This document shows positions 16,379 through 25,162 of a DNA stretch of 64,000 nt, piece by piece. Both the position numbers and the translations under genes were made by a program. Position 1 is the first letter of the stretch. Each line of letters starts with the position of its first letter. The notes below the pieces were generated by a model. That model did no database searches, was not told the origin of the DNA, and worked only from the letters and a program-made list of their open reading frames with translations. Source of the stretch: Verrucomicrobiia bacterium (GTDB lineage: Bacteria; Verrucomicrobiota; Verrucomicrobiia; Limisphaerales; JAEYXS01); the NCBI GenBank assembly GCA_036405135.1, contig DASWYF010000008.1:40546-104545 (forward strand), read 5' to 3'.

Positions 16379-16463
16379 GTCGAACGCGAAAAAAGCCCAA
16401 TGATTTTCCGGTTTGATGACAGCAGATAACTCGGGAAAACTCCTGAAAAATGGCTGGTTGGCG

Positions 16464-16503
16464 TTAGGAAACCGCTGCTCTATCCATTTGAGCTATGGAG
16501 ACA
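16464..16503. repeat. Right attachment repeat: orphan 5' half of tRNA-Arg
   Basis: A perfect 40-bp copy of 3090-3129. On the minus strand it reads as the 5' half of tRNA-Arg(CCU) up to and including the anticodon loop, without any 3' half after it. It marks the right boundary of the island and is the displaced chromosomal 5' part of the tRNA gene. Confidence 0.92.
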
Positions 16504-16521
16504 TAGCGACTTGGTCTGCAA

Positions 16522-16550
16522 AAACTGCGGTCTTCTGCTCTCAGGGTCAA
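16522..16550 (-). promoter_or_regulatory. Stranded promoter, probably the original tRNA-Arg promoter
   Basis: On the minus strand TTGACC (16550-16545), a 17-bp spacer and CAGTTT (16527-16522) precede the orphan tRNA half by about 19 bp. This is a better sigma-70-like match than the island-side candidate. Its position directly upstream of the displaced 5' half is what would be expected for the original promoter. Confidence 0.5.
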
Positions 16551-16621
16551 GCCTGCGGAACACTCTGTCCTTTAATTCTTCTGATAGACACTGATTCGCC
16601 GGACCTATAATTTATCAGCAA

Positions 16622-18598
16622 ATGGAGCGGAGATACCCTCTACGACTAAAATTATCACAGCGGCAATTTTGGGCTGGCCAGTTTTTGCTGCTGGCGCTGG
16701 CCTTCGTTCCCATAAGCCGATGGCACCTCATGGCTGCACCCTACGTCGCTCAAACTTGGGGGCGTCCCACGTTTGTTCCTGGCATGCTGATCACGCCCAA
16801 GGCGGTTGCTATTGATGCCAACGGAAATTTCTACGTCGCGGATACTGGCAACAATAGCATCCAAAAATTTTCTGCTTCCAAGGAATATCTCGCTCATTGG
16901 ACTTACAAAGAAGGGTTCCAGTCCATGAAGCCGATCAGCATCGCCCTGGACAGCCAGGGCAACAGTTATGTTAGCGATGATCAATTCCGGAAAATTCACA
17001 AATTCAACTCCTCCGGGGAACACGTCCTCAGTTGGGGCAGCAACGGATCTGGTGATGGCCAGTTCAGCCTGCCCATCAGCATAGCCATAGGTGCTGATGA
17101 CGCCATCTACGTGGCGGATCAAGGTCTGCGGCGTATTCAGAAATTCGATACCGCAGGAAACTTTCTGCTGAAATGGGGGGCGCAGGGGGTGGCAGACGGA
17201 CAGTTCTCAGTCATTGCCGGACTCGGTGTGGATGCCGAGGGTACCTTGTATGTCACCGATGAGAGCCTTGCCCGGATCCAAAAATTCGACGCAAACGGGA
17301 ATTACCTCGGCAAGTGGGGGGCTTCCGGCAGCGAGGACGGACAATTCAAAGCCCCCTCCGGTATCGCCATCAGAGGCAACGATGTTTTCGTGACGGAACG
17401 TGATAACCACCGGGTGCAGCGGTTCGATCGTAGTGGCAATTTCCTGGCTAAATGGGGCGGGCCTGGTTTCGCCACCGGACAGTTCAACTTTCCCGCCGGC
17501 ATCGCGGTGAGTAGTGATGACCACGTCCATGTCATCGACAGCTTCAACCACCGGGTGCAGGAGTTCACTGATACAGGAGATCTGGTCCGAGTTTGGGGAG
17601 TCAAAGAATATGTCCCCTTGGCCAATGTGATGGCACCTGTGCTGGATGCAACGGGCCATGTCTGGGTTTGTGATGCCAATGTCTCCAGCCTTCTCAAGTT
17701 TGACCCTCAAGGGAACTTGGTTTTTCGCTTCGGAATGAAAGGTTCTGCGGAAGGGCAGTTGAACTCTCCCGGAGATGTTGCCGTGGACCGCCAAGGTAAT
17801 CTCCTGGTGGCGGATACCAATAATGGTCGGATCCAAGAATTTAGCCCTAACGGCCAGTTTCTTCGAGCCTGGGGCGCGCGCGCGGCAACCGATGGGAAGT
17901 TTCAGCATCCAGGAGGTGTGGCAATCGATTTGGCCGGGAACATCTACGTAAGCGATCTCTCCACTCATCGGATCCAGAAATTCGACGAAGATCGGAATTT
18001 TACGGCAAAATGGGGCACGAGCGGAAACGGGCCGGGACAGTTCAATGAGCCTCTCAGAATGGCCACTGACGGGACCAATTTTTTGTATGTTGCCGACTCT
18101 CAAAACCATCGGATCCAGAAATTTGACCTCAATGGTAATTATGTGACGTCCTGGGGCGGCGAAGGAACAGATGATGGCCAATTCTACTATCCGCAAGATA
18201 TCGCCCTGAATTCGCTCGGCCAAATCCTGGTGATTGACATCGATAAGATTCAATGTTTTGACGCTGAAGGAACTTTGCTCAACAGATGGTCCGGGAGAGG
18301 GTCAGGACTGGCCATCGACGAGAATGGTGATTTTATCATTCCGCGCAGCTACGCCATATATCGTTATTCTTTCCGCGGCCCTGGCTTTAGTATGCGAAGT
18401 GACGGAACAAATCTGATTCTTGGCTGGTCGATGGAGAATGTCGGGTTCGAGGTAGAAAGCACGGATTCTTTGGGTCCAAATGCTACCTGGGCACCCCTAG
18501 GGGGAACTCAGGGATATGTTTTAGGTGATCGCACCTTGACCATACCCGTGCCCGCTTCTTCTTCTCAGTTCTACCGCCTCCGGAAAATCACGCCCTGA
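16622..18598 (+). CDS. Secreted NHL-repeat protein
   Basis: 658 residues. The N-terminal signal is LLALAFVPISRWHLMAAP. Some twelve NHL-type repeats of about 46 residues follow, each with a 'WG..G..DGQF..P.GIA.....N.YV.D...HRIQKF' pattern, making one or two beta-propellers. The last ~70 residues (a 'ST-S-L' segment through SSSQFYRLRK) match the C-terminal beta domain common in secreted verrucomicrobial proteins. NHL propellers bind proteins or sugars; a specific partner cannot be named. It begins 119 bp outside the island, with no clear ribosome site. Confidence 0.85.
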   Translation: MERRYPLRLKLSQRQFWAGQFLLLALAFVPISRWHLMAAPYVAQTWGRPTFVPGMLITPKAVAIDANGNFYVADTGNNSIQKFSASKEYLAHWTYKEGFQSMKPISIALDSQGNSYVSDDQFRKIHKFNSSGEHVLSWGSNGSGDGQFSLPISIAIGADDAIYVADQGLRRIQKFDTAGNFLLKWGAQGVADGQFSVIAGLGVDAEGTLYVTDESLARIQKFDANGNYLGKWGASGSEDGQFKAPSGIAIRGNDVFVTERDNHRVQRFDRSGNFLAKWGGPGFATGQFNFPAGIAVSSDDHVHVIDSFNHRVQEFTDTGDLVRVWGVKEYVPLANVMAPVLDATGHVWVCDANVSSLLKFDPQGNLVFRFGMKGSAEGQLNSPGDVAVDRQGNLLVADTNNGRIQEFSPNGQFLRAWGARAATDGKFQHPGGVAIDLAGNIYVSDLSTHRIQKFDEDRNFTAKWGTSGNGPGQFNEPLRMATDGTNFLYVADSQNHRIQKFDLNGNYVTSWGGEGTDDGQFYYPQDIALNSLGQILVIDIDKIQCFDAEGTLLNRWSGRGSGLAIDENGDFIIPRSYAIYRYSFRGPGFSMRSDGTNLILGWSMENVGFEVESTDSLGPNATWAPLGGTQGYVLGDRTLTIPVPASSSQFYRLRKITP

Positions 18599-18666
18599 TC
18601 CCATGAGTCCATATTTTGTGAATATCTCTCCATTGCAGATGCCGTCGCGCGTGCGAAAATGCTTCT

Positions 18667-19737
18667 GTGTCGGTCACCTCACAGATCAGTGCGGATAAGC
18701 GGGTCGCTCGCGGAGCTTCCGGCAACCCGACAAATCGTTTCGAGCAGATCCATCTGGAGCGTGATGAGGAATGGAATCCAGAGGACGACAATCTGCTGCG
18801 CACGCAGTTCCTCGTTGATCATTCCAAGACGATCATTGCCTATAATGACAGCCCGGATATCGGGTTCAGTGCCAGTGTGAATCCCTATCGCGGCTGCGAG
18901 CATGGCTGCATTTATTGTTACGCACGGCCCACGCACGAATACCTCGGTTTCTCCTCAGGCCTCGATTTCGAGAGCAAGATCATGGTGAAGCTGAACGCGC
19001 CAGTCCTATTGCGCGAGGAACTTTCCAAGCCCAAATGGAAACCGCAATGCCTTGCTATCAGCGGTGTGACAGATTGCTACCAACCCGTCGAGCGCAAGCT
19101 CAAGATCACACGCGGCTGTCTCGAAGTCCTCGCGGAATGTCGCAATCCTGTAGGCATTGTCAGCAAGAACGCGCTCGTGGTGCGGGACATCGATGTGCTT
19201 CAAGAACTCGCCCGTCACCAGTGCGCCATGGTGTTCATCTCGCTCACCACTCTGGACACCGATCTTCGCCGCGTGATGGAGCCGCGCACCGCTTCACCGC
19301 GCGATCGTCTGGATACCATCTCCAAGCTCGCCACTGCCGGCATACCAGTCGGCGTCATGACCGCGCCCATCATCCCCGGCCTGAACGATCACGAGATTCC
19401 GCAACTCCTCAAAGCCGCTTCCGAAGCCGGTGCCAAGCACGCCGGTCACGTCGTTCTCCGCCTGCCCTATCAACAGAAAGAGCTTTTTGATGACTGGCTC
19501 ACGCGCCATTTCCCCGATCGCAAAGAAAAAGTGCTCAACCGCATCCGTGCCATCCGCGGTGGCAAGCTGAACAGCTCAGAATGGGGCAAGCGCTTTTCCG
19601 GTGAAGGCATCTTCGCGGAACAGATCCACCAGATTTTCAAAGTCGCATGTCATAAATACGGTATGAACAAAGACGAATTGCACCTCAGCACAGAGCATTT
19701 CAGACGCCCTGCAGGGAAGCAGTTGGAGTTATTCTGA
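18667..19737 (+). CDS. PA0069/Rv2578c-family radical SAM protein
   Basis: 356 residues from GTG 18667. The cluster motif GCEHGCIYCYAR provides the three cysteines of the 4Fe-4S centre (CxxxCxxC) next to the TIM-barrel core. The sequence has the SPL-like family signatures 'NPYRGCEHGC', 'SGVTDCYQPVE' and 'VSLTTLD'-like strands (here FISLTTLD). The family is related to spore photoproduct lyase, but its substrate is unknown. It is full length. A later in-frame start would remove the conserved N-terminus. Confidence 0.88.
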   Translation: MSVTSQISADKRVARGASGNPTNRFEQIHLERDEEWNPEDDNLLRTQFLVDHSKTIIAYNDSPDIGFSASVNPYRGCEHGCIYCYARPTHEYLGFSSGLDFESKIMVKLNAPVLLREELSKPKWKPQCLAISGVTDCYQPVERKLKITRGCLEVLAECRNPVGIVSKNALVVRDIDVLQELARHQCAMVFISLTTLDTDLRRVMEPRTASPRDRLDTISKLATAGIPVGVMTAPIIPGLNDHEIPQLLKAASEAGAKHAGHVVLRLPYQQKELFDDWLTRHFPDRKEKVLNRIRAIRGGKLNSSEWGKRFSGEGIFAEQIHQIFKVACHKYGMNKDELHLSTEHFRRPAGKQLELF

Positions 19738-19893
19738 GGCCATTTAGCTCTCCTCTTACAAAACGCACTCTTCCCACCACTCACAAAGGGAGTAATCTCT
19801 CTCCAGTGAGCATGGTTGAGACACACCTTCCATCTCGTCATGGAGCGACAAAGCAAGTTTTCATCCGCTTTTCCGCTGAATGAAAATCCATTC

Positions 19894-20913
19894 ATGAAAA
19901 CACATTCTTTGGTTCGTTTAGCTACGCTGTTAACCACCGCCGTTGCTTCACTCCTCGCCACGTGCTCGTTGCTGGCACAGGCGGATAAATACAGACCCGG
20001 TGACAAGATCGAATACCTCGAATCACCGATCAAAGATCTGTGGGAACCCGGTGTTTACATGTATGCCACGCCCGATGGCAAACAACCGATCATCCGCAAG
20101 AAGCCGAACGAATTTTATCCAGACGGCTCACAAACCGCCTACAGTTGGGAACGTATCCGCCCGCTGGGAACCAAGCCTGCTGCCAAACCGACCGTTGAAG
20201 CCCCGGCAAAAACCACGCCAGCCCAGCCCCCCGCACCCGTCGCCACCAAACCGGCTGCACCGGCACCTACTGCGACACAAACTCTTCCTGCCACGGCTGG
20301 TGGATTGATGACACAAGAGGAAGTCTTGAACTTTCTTCAAACGCGTCTGGGAGACCAGCCTTTCGCTCATCCGCAGAGAGAGCAGATACGAAAAGAACTC
20401 GCCGAGATGATCAAGAAACGCGGCGTGAACTTCCGCTACCAGACCCTCTCAGACTTCAGCAACCAGCTCGGCAAATACGGTGCCAGCTCAGACATCATCT
20501 TCCCTCTGCAAGCGAACTATGGGCCTCCCACCAAGGAACCTTGGTATATCGGCAAATGGAGCCTGAGCAAGATCGGCGCGACCGTGGATTACAAGGGCAA
20601 CGACGGTTACATCTACCGCCAGACCGAGATCGGCGTGAAAGATGTCGGCTCCATCATCATCACGGCGGATGGCAGATACACTTGGGATATCGATGTTCCC
20701 AAAGGTGTGGCTCAAGGCACTTGGCGCAAGGCCAAGCCGGAAGAGATGCCCTATCAGGGCGGCGACGCCATCGTCTTGCAAAAAGCCAAAGGCGGCGTGG
20801 ATTGGATCGTCCACCAAGACCGCGTAACAGAATTGAAAGGCGATTGGGTGAACATCGCCCAGCTCGATTCACGGCAGATCCGCGAGGGCGGTTTTCGGGA
20901 AGTTAAGAAGTAA
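19894..20913 (+). CDS. Secreted protein with Pro/Ala-rich linker
   Basis: 339 residues from ATG 19894 (MKTHSLVRLATLL). This start gives a clean signal peptide ending near SLLAQA, whereas the frame extends 26 codons upstream without a better start. A first domain (about 30-80: PGDKIEYLESPIKDLWEPG) is followed by a Pro/Ala/Thr-rich linker (about 88-130), a helical stretch, and a C-terminal beta domain (about 205-335: WYIGKWSL, GSIIITADGRYTWD). No family is recognised beyond a periplasmic/secreted location. Confidence 0.8.
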   Translation: MKTHSLVRLATLLTTAVASLLATCSLLAQADKYRPGDKIEYLESPIKDLWEPGVYMYATPDGKQPIIRKKPNEFYPDGSQTAYSWERIRPLGTKPAAKPTVEAPAKTTPAQPPAPVATKPAAPAPTATQTLPATAGGLMTQEEVLNFLQTRLGDQPFAHPQREQIRKELAEMIKKRGVNFRYQTLSDFSNQLGKYGASSDIIFPLQANYGPPTKEPWYIGKWSLSKIGATVDYKGNDGYIYRQTEIGVKDVGSIIITADGRYTWDIDVPKGVAQGTWRKAKPEEMPYQGGDAIVLQKAKGGVDWIVHQDRVTELKGDWVNIAQLDSRQIREGGFREVKK

Positions 20914-20923
20914 CTGACGCCAG

Positions 20924-21011
20924 TGGCGGAGAGAGGGGGATTCGAACCCCCGGTAGTGTTACCTACGCACGCTTTCCAGGCGTGTGCCTTAAACCACTCA
21001 GCCATCTCTCC
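20924..21011 (-). tRNA. tRNA-Ser(GGA)
   Basis: The minus strand gives acceptor GGAGAGA/TCTCTCC, D arm GGCTGAGTGGTTTAAGGC, anticodon stem CACGC/GCGTG with loop CTGGAAA (anticodon GGA), a long variable arm TAGGTAACACTACC as expected for serine, T arm GGGGG/CCCCC with TTCGAAT, discriminator G and encoded CCA (20926-20924). It reads UCC and UCU codons. It lies 10 bp beyond the end of the convergent secreted-protein gene. Confidence 0.96.
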
Positions 21012-21372
21012 AACCAGCATTTAATGAATCTTTTGCAGGTTCCGACACTAATCCCGTGCACCTTTCGGTATCGGGTTTAGCCAGAGGAAGCAACCGCCGC
21101 CGTCAGAAGACGTAAATGCGAAGCTTACCGCAACGATCCATCTGCTGTCTTTCTTGCATGGATATGCCCCGAGGGCAAGCGGATTCGCAAAAGGAAGGAA
21201 TGCACCCCAAATTACTCGTGGGTAGGCATGTCGCAGGCAATGTCAGACCGTTCGATGATCGCTTTTGCCTTTCTTTGATTGGAATGAAGTATGAGAAGGT
21301 CCAGCCTAGTAGGCCGTCTGTTCGTAAAAACTGATGCTCAGTTCAGAATCGCATTATAGCCTAAAAACAATA

Positions 21373-21452
21373 CGCAGTGCTTGGACGCCAAGGAGGTGGG
21401 CCTGGGGGAGGCCGCTGAAGAAACGTTCCAAACACTGCGCTAATTGTCAGAG
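21373..21452 (+). other. Structured stem-loop in a 600-bp gene-free stretch, candidate small RNA
   Basis: Between tRNA-Ser and the PLD gene (21012-21616) no convincing gene is seen. Inside it, arms CGCAGTGCTTGGACG and CGTTCCAAACACTGCG pair over about 14 bp (one mismatch, one bulge) around a GC-rich interior that forms GGCCT/AGGCC with a G5 loop. A 72-codon frame at 21116-21334 lacks a ribosome site and protein-like composition. This could be a small RNA or leader structure; strand and identity are unproven. Confidence 0.35.
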
Positions 21453-21616
21453 AACGCAACCAACGCTCTCCACTTAATTAGATAGCACCGGTTCCAGAAT
21501 GTTCAAATCGGTGGGGTAAATTTTTATTGGTTTCGCAAACGTCTATTTATCAAGGGGTAACAAAATTTCACCGGATTTTCGTGGATGACTTTCGAGGTGA
21601 AAAGTAGGCTGCGCGC

Positions 21617-22300
21617 ATGATTCCCATTGAAGAGGCATTGGCGCAAACGCTGGCGGACCGGAGCATTTCCGGAGCAGAGAAGCGGGCGCTGGGAGAAATC
21701 TTGCGCACGGCGAATCTCAATGAGCAGCAACGGGCGGTGGTGCGGCATCAGGCGTTTGAGCTGGCGCGAAAGGAACTGGCTGATCCTCGAGCAAAGGAGA
21801 TCTGCAACTGGCTGGAGGAAGTGAACAAGTTGCTCCTTCCTCAGAATGAGCCGGTGCGCACGGTGACAAACGAAGTGTTTTTCAGTCCAGGAAATGATTG
21901 TGCGTATCGCATCATCGATCTGTTGTCAGCGACGGAGCGGACAGCGGATTTGTGTGTATTCACAATCGCGGATGACCGGATTTCTTCAGCGATTCTGAAT
22001 GCGCATCGGCGGCGGTTGAAGGTGCGGATCGTCAGTGATAATGATAAATCGTATGACGCGGGTTCGGACATCGAGGAGTTTCGGCGCGCGGGGATTCCGG
22101 TGCATCTGGATTGCGGTCCGGATCATATGCATCACAAGTTCGCGGTGTTCGATAATCGCATTCTGCTCACGGGCAGCTTCAACTGGACGCGGAGTGCTTC
22201 AGCGGTGAATCAGGAGAATATCATCGTGAGCAATGACATGCGATTGGTGGAGCCGTTCATGAAGGAGTTTGAAGCGTTGTGGGGAAAGATGGTTTGTTAA
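21617..22300 (+). CDS. Phospholipase D-like (HKD) family protein
   Basis: 227 residues from ATG 21617. It contains a single PLD domain (about 90-225) with the HxK(x4)D motif in HHKFAVFDNRILLTGSFNWT, preceded by 'PGNDCAYRIIDLL', and an N-terminal helical region of about 80 residues. Single-HKD proteins work as dimers and can be nucleases (Nuc-like) or phosphodiesterases. There is no signal peptide, so it should act in the cytoplasm; a DNA or RNA nuclease is plausible but not shown. Confidence 0.85.
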   Translation: MIPIEEALAQTLADRSISGAEKRALGEILRTANLNEQQRAVVRHQAFELARKELADPRAKEICNWLEEVNKLLLPQNEPVRTVTNEVFFSPGNDCAYRIIDLLSATERTADLCVFTIADDRISSAILNAHRRRLKVRIVSDNDKSYDAGSDIEEFRRAGIPVHLDCGPDHMHHKFAVFDNRILLTGSFNWTRSASAVNQENIIVSNDMRLVEPFMKEFEALWGKMVC

Positions 22301-22378
22301 GGTGCGAGAGGAGAAGTGTGAAGTAAGAAAGGGGACAGGTTGACATTCGGGCGGCAACCTCGGACCTTCTCTTTTGCT

Positions 22379-22828
22379 GTGAGTAGTAACGAAGCCAGAA
22401 CGAAACATGTTGTGCTGTATGACGGCGAGTGTTCGCTGTGTACGTTTCAATCGCGCATGCTGACGTGGCTGGACTGGCTGGATAAGGTGCGGTTGGTGCC
22501 TATCAGCGATCCGCTGGCGAAGGAGGTCGCGCCGGGCATCACAGAGGACCAGCTTTCGGAGGCGATCCATTGTGTGACGCCAGAGGGGCGGATTTATCGG
22601 GGGGCACGTTGTATCCGGTTCGTGGGCATGAGGATGCCGCTTTTGGTGCTGCCGGTCTTGATCTTGTGGATTCCGGGAGTGATCTGGGTAGCTGAGAAGG
22701 TTTATCAGTGGATCAGCAGGAACCGGTATCTCTTTAGCAAGTGGTTCGGCTGCAAGGAGGCATGTGCGATTTTGCCTTCCCGAAGGCGGCAGGGGGATAA
22801 GGGAGCGGTGACGGTGGAGAAGGGGTAG
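22379..22828 (+). CDS. DCC-family thiol-disulfide oxidoreductase (DUF393)
   Basis: 149 residues if GTG 22379 is used; the frame extends to TTG 22340. The defining motif YDGECSLC (DxxCxxC) begins about residue 13 and is followed by a thioredoxin-like fold and a membrane-like helix (LLVLPVLILWIPGVIWVA). These proteins have the Cys pair needed for thiol-disulfide exchange, with unknown partners. The Arg-rich C-terminus is variable. The gene lies 78 bp after the PLD-like gene. Confidence 0.82.
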   Translation: MSSNEARTKHVVLYDGECSLCTFQSRMLTWLDWLDKVRLVPISDPLAKEVAPGITEDQLSEAIHCVTPEGRIYRGARCIRFVGMRMPLLVLPVLILWIPGVIWVAEKVYQWISRNRYLFSKWFGCKEACAILPSRRRQGDKGAVTVEKG

Positions 22829-22854
22829 GGAGGAAACTAATTTTAAAGACGGCA

Positions 22855-22905
22855 GGCACCCCTCACCCCGGCCCTCTCCCCTCTGAGGGGCGAGGGAGAT
22901 GGAGC
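22855..22905. repeat. Dispersed GC-rich palindromic repeat, copy 1
   Basis: Begins GGCACCCCTCACCCCGG and contains CCCTCTCCCCTC paired with GAGGGGCGAGGG. A near-identical copy lies at 56270-56312. Both are in intergenic DNA after a gene end, so it is likely a REP-like dispersed element. Confidence 0.75.
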
Positions 22906-23040
22906 ATTACTGAGTTTTCCACAGCCTGTTGCGACTCCGCTGGTTTATCTTATGAAGGAATGTAGTCGGAAAAATCGCAAATTAACCCTTGCCAATCGGG
23001 TTTTCCCTGTTAGTTTTTCGCCTCTTTAATTTTTGGTAAT

Positions 23041-23289
23041 ATGAAAGCAGACATTCATCCGAATTATCAGGATGCCGAGATCCGGTGCGCCTGTGGTAAC
23101 GTGATCCATACGCGTTCGACGAAGAAGACGGTCTTGATCGGTATTTGCAACGACTGCCATCCGTTCTACACGGGCCAGCAGAAGTTCGTGGACACCGCCG
23201 GTCGCGTGGACAAGTTCCAGCAGCGCTTGGCGAAGACCCAGGCCGCGCAGGACGCCCTCGCTGCCACGGGCAAGAAAAAGAAGAAGTAG
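23041..23289 (+). CDS. rpmE: 50S ribosomal protein L31
   Basis: 82 residues. It starts [10 protein letters not shown] and carries the zinc-binding form of L31 with Cys16, Cys18, Cys36 and Cys39 (CAC...CNDC) and the conserved '[20 protein letters not shown]' segment. The Lys-rich tail is normal. It is followed by a strong terminator and then prfA, a common bacterial order. Confidence 0.97.
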   Translation: MKADIHPNYQDAEIRCACGNVIHTRSTKKTVLIGICNDCHPFYTGQQKFVDTAGRVDKFQQRLAKTQAAQDALAATGKKKKK

Positions 23290-23303
23290 CGTTTTCCAGC
23301 ACA

Positions 23304-23346
23304 CCGCCCGCATGGTTCACAAGACCGTGCGGGCGGCGTCTTTTTT
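23304..23346 (+). terminator. Rho-independent terminator after rpmE
   Basis: Stem CCGCCCGCATGG/CCGTGCGGGCGG (one G-T wobble) with a 9-base loop is followed by CGTC and six T residues. It separates rpmE from prfA. Confidence 0.9.
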
Positions 23347-23401
23347 CCGAGGCCGTGCGAACGGCCCTCTCCCATTTTTTATCACCGACTGAACGACCTA
23401 C

Positions 23402-24481
23402 ATGGATCTGCGTCCACATATCGAAAAATTCACCCGGCGTTTCGCCGAGGTGGAATCGTTGCTGAGCAGTCCCGACGCCTTCAATAATCCGCAGAAGGCA
23501 CAGGAGCTAACGAAGGAATATGCGCGTCTGAAAGACTTGGTCGCAGCGGGCAAAGCATTGCTGAAGGCCGAGGCCGATCTGGCGGATAACAAGGAAATAT
23601 ACGCTGCTGAGTTACCGGATTCCGAGATGGCGCAGATGGCGAAGGAAGAGATCGCGCGGCTGGAAGAAGAGGTGAAGAAGCTCTCGCTGACGGTGCAGTA
23701 CGGCATCATCCCGCCCAGTCCGGTGGATTCGCGTAATACGATTTTTGAGATCCGCGCCGGTGCAGGTGGTGCGGAGTCGGCGCTCTTTGCAGCAGACCTT
23801 TACCGCATGTATACGCGGTATGCGGAGGATCAGGGATGGAAGATGGAGCCGCTGGATTCGAGCTACTCGGATTTGGGTGGCTTGAAGGAAATCATCTTCA
23901 GCATCACGGGGAATGACGTTTACAAGCGCTTGAAGCATGAGTCAGGCGTGCATCGCGTGCAGCGTGTGCCCGCGACAGAAGCACAGGGGCGCATCCATAC
24001 GAGCACGTGTACGGTGGCCGTGATGCCGGAGGCGGAAGAGGTGGACGTGGAGATCAAGCCGGAGGATCTGGAGATCAACGTGTGCCGTGCCTCAGGCAAG
24101 GGCGGTCAGGGCGTGAACACGACGGACTCGGCGGTGCAGATCATCTACAAGCCCACGGGCATGATCGTGCGTTGCGCGGATGAGCGCTCCCAGCAGAAGA
24201 ACAAGCTGAAGGCGATGACGGTGCTGCGCTCACGTTTGCTGGATATCAAGGTGGCGGAGGAAGCGGCGAAGTATGCGGCGTTCCGTAAGGACCAAGTGGG
24301 TACCGGCGAACGCAATGAGCGCATCCGCACGTATAACTTCCCGCAGAATCGCGTGACGGATCATCGCATCGAGGTGACGCTGTATAGTCTGACGCAGTTC
24401 TTGGATGGGGATATCGATGGACTGGTGCAGCCGCTGCTGACGAATGAGCTGAACGAGAAGCTGGCGCAGTTGAAGCTCTAA
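23402..24481 (+). CDS. prfA: Peptide chain release factor 1
   Basis: 359 residues, the usual length. The GGQ motif sits at 234-236 (SGKGGQGVNTTDSAV) and the codon-recognition PxT motif at 190-192 (RVPATEAQGR), which identifies RF1 (UAA/UAG) rather than RF2. It releases finished peptides on the ribosome. GGQ is followed by Gly instead of the commoner Ser/His. No programmed frameshift is present, consistent with RF1. Confidence 0.97.
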   Translation: MDLRPHIEKFTRRFAEVESLLSSPDAFNNPQKAQELTKEYARLKDLVAAGKALLKAEADLADNKEIYAAELPDSEMAQMAKEEIARLEEEVKKLSLTVQYGIIPPSPVDSRNTIFEIRAGAGGAESALFAADLYRMYTRYAEDQGWKMEPLDSSYSDLGGLKEIIFSITGNDVYKRLKHESGVHRVQRVPATEAQGRIHTSTCTVAVMPEAEEVDVEIKPEDLEINVCRASGKGGQGVNTTDSAVQIIYKPTGMIVRCADERSQQKNKLKAMTVLRSRLLDIKVAEEAAKYAAFRKDQVGTGERNERIRTYNFPQNRVTDHRIEVTLYSLTQFLDGDIDGLVQPLLTNELNEKLAQLKL

Positions 24482-24548
24482 GGTCGATGCTCGACGGGCC
24501 AGTAGAAGAAAATATCGAGGACGACGAGAACGATTACGAGATAGCATT

Positions 24549-25118
24549 ATGGAAATTCGTGGGTTGATCTTTGATTGTGATGGGACGTTGGCGGATACGA
24601 TGCCGTTGCATTGGCGCGCGTGGAATACGGTCGCGCAGCAGTATGGGTTGCATTTTCCGGAGGAGCGGTTTTATGCGCTGGGTGGTGTGCCTTCGCGGGA
24701 TATATTTAAGATGCTGGGTGAGGAGCAAGGCGTGAAGCTGGACCCGTTGCAGGCCTCGCATGATAAGGAGAATGCGTATTTGCCTTTGTTGCCGCAGGTG
24801 ATTGCGATTCCAGCGGTGCTGGCGATCGCGGAGCAGAATTTCGGTAAGCTGCCCATGGCGGTGGCCTCAGGCGGGACGAAGCCGATCATCACGCAGGTGC
24901 TGGAGCATCTGCGCATCGCGCATATGTTCGATGCAGTGGTGACGAGCGAGGATGTGAAGAATCAAAAGCCCGCGCCGGATATTTTCCTGGAGGCAGCGCG
25001 GCGCTTAGGGGTGGAGCCACAGTATTGTCAGGGTTTTGAGGATGCGGAGCTGGGTTTGCAGGCGATCCAAGCGGCGGGGATGCACGTGGTGGATGTGCGA
25101 CCGATGTATCGGAGGTAG
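24549..25118 (+). CDS. HAD-superfamily phosphatase/phosphoglucomutase-like
   Basis: 189 residues. Motif I is FDCDGTLADT with nucleophile Asp9 and acid/base Asp11. Motif II is VASGGT, the conserved Lys is in NQKPAPDIFLEAA, and motif IV is FEDAELG. The helical cap after residue 20 is of the beta-phosphoglucomutase type. Substrate cannot be assigned; a sugar-phosphate phosphatase or mutase is likely. It follows prfA by 67 bp. Confidence 0.88.
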   Translation: MEIRGLIFDCDGTLADTMPLHWRAWNTVAQQYGLHFPEERFYALGGVPSRDIFKMLGEEQGVKLDPLQASHDKENAYLPLLPQVIAIPAVLAIAEQNFGKLPMAVASGGTKPIITQVLEHLRIAHMFDAVVTSEDVKNQKPAPDIFLEAARRLGVEPQYCQGFEDAELGLQAIQAAGMHVVDVRPMYRR

Positions 25119-25162
25119 GGGAGCGCCACCTTTTATTTCGACGCGATGAGGATGGTCGCGAA

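Larger units (their letters stand above)
3090..16503 (+). mobile_element. Integrated restriction/defence island at tRNA-Arg(CCU), about 13.4 kb
   Basis: The island is bounded by the 40-bp direct repeats. It contains twelve co-oriented genes starting with a tyrosine integrase 90 bp inside the left end. Next come a recombination/replication module (integrase, unknown, HTH excisionase-like protein, DnaB-N/RepA ATPase), a palindrome cluster, and a restriction module (hsdR, two unknowns, hsdM, hsdS, two unknowns, mrr). No structural phage gene, relaxase, conjugation ATPase or transposase was found. The island is therefore best described as an integrative element that may replicate when excised and carries defence cargo. 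Replication and excision are inferred from gene families only. Confidence 0.9.

Noticed and set aside
3090..16503. Interpretation as a prophage or conjugative element
   Set aside because: No capsid, terminase, tail, relaxase or secretion gene was found in any island frame.
21116..21334. 72-codon frame near tRNA-Ser
   Set aside because: No ribosome site and a composition not typical of proteins; the region looks non-coding.
21373..21452. 6S RNA or SRP RNA
   Set aside because: The stem-loop is far too short for 6S RNA and lacks the SRP conserved tetraloop region.
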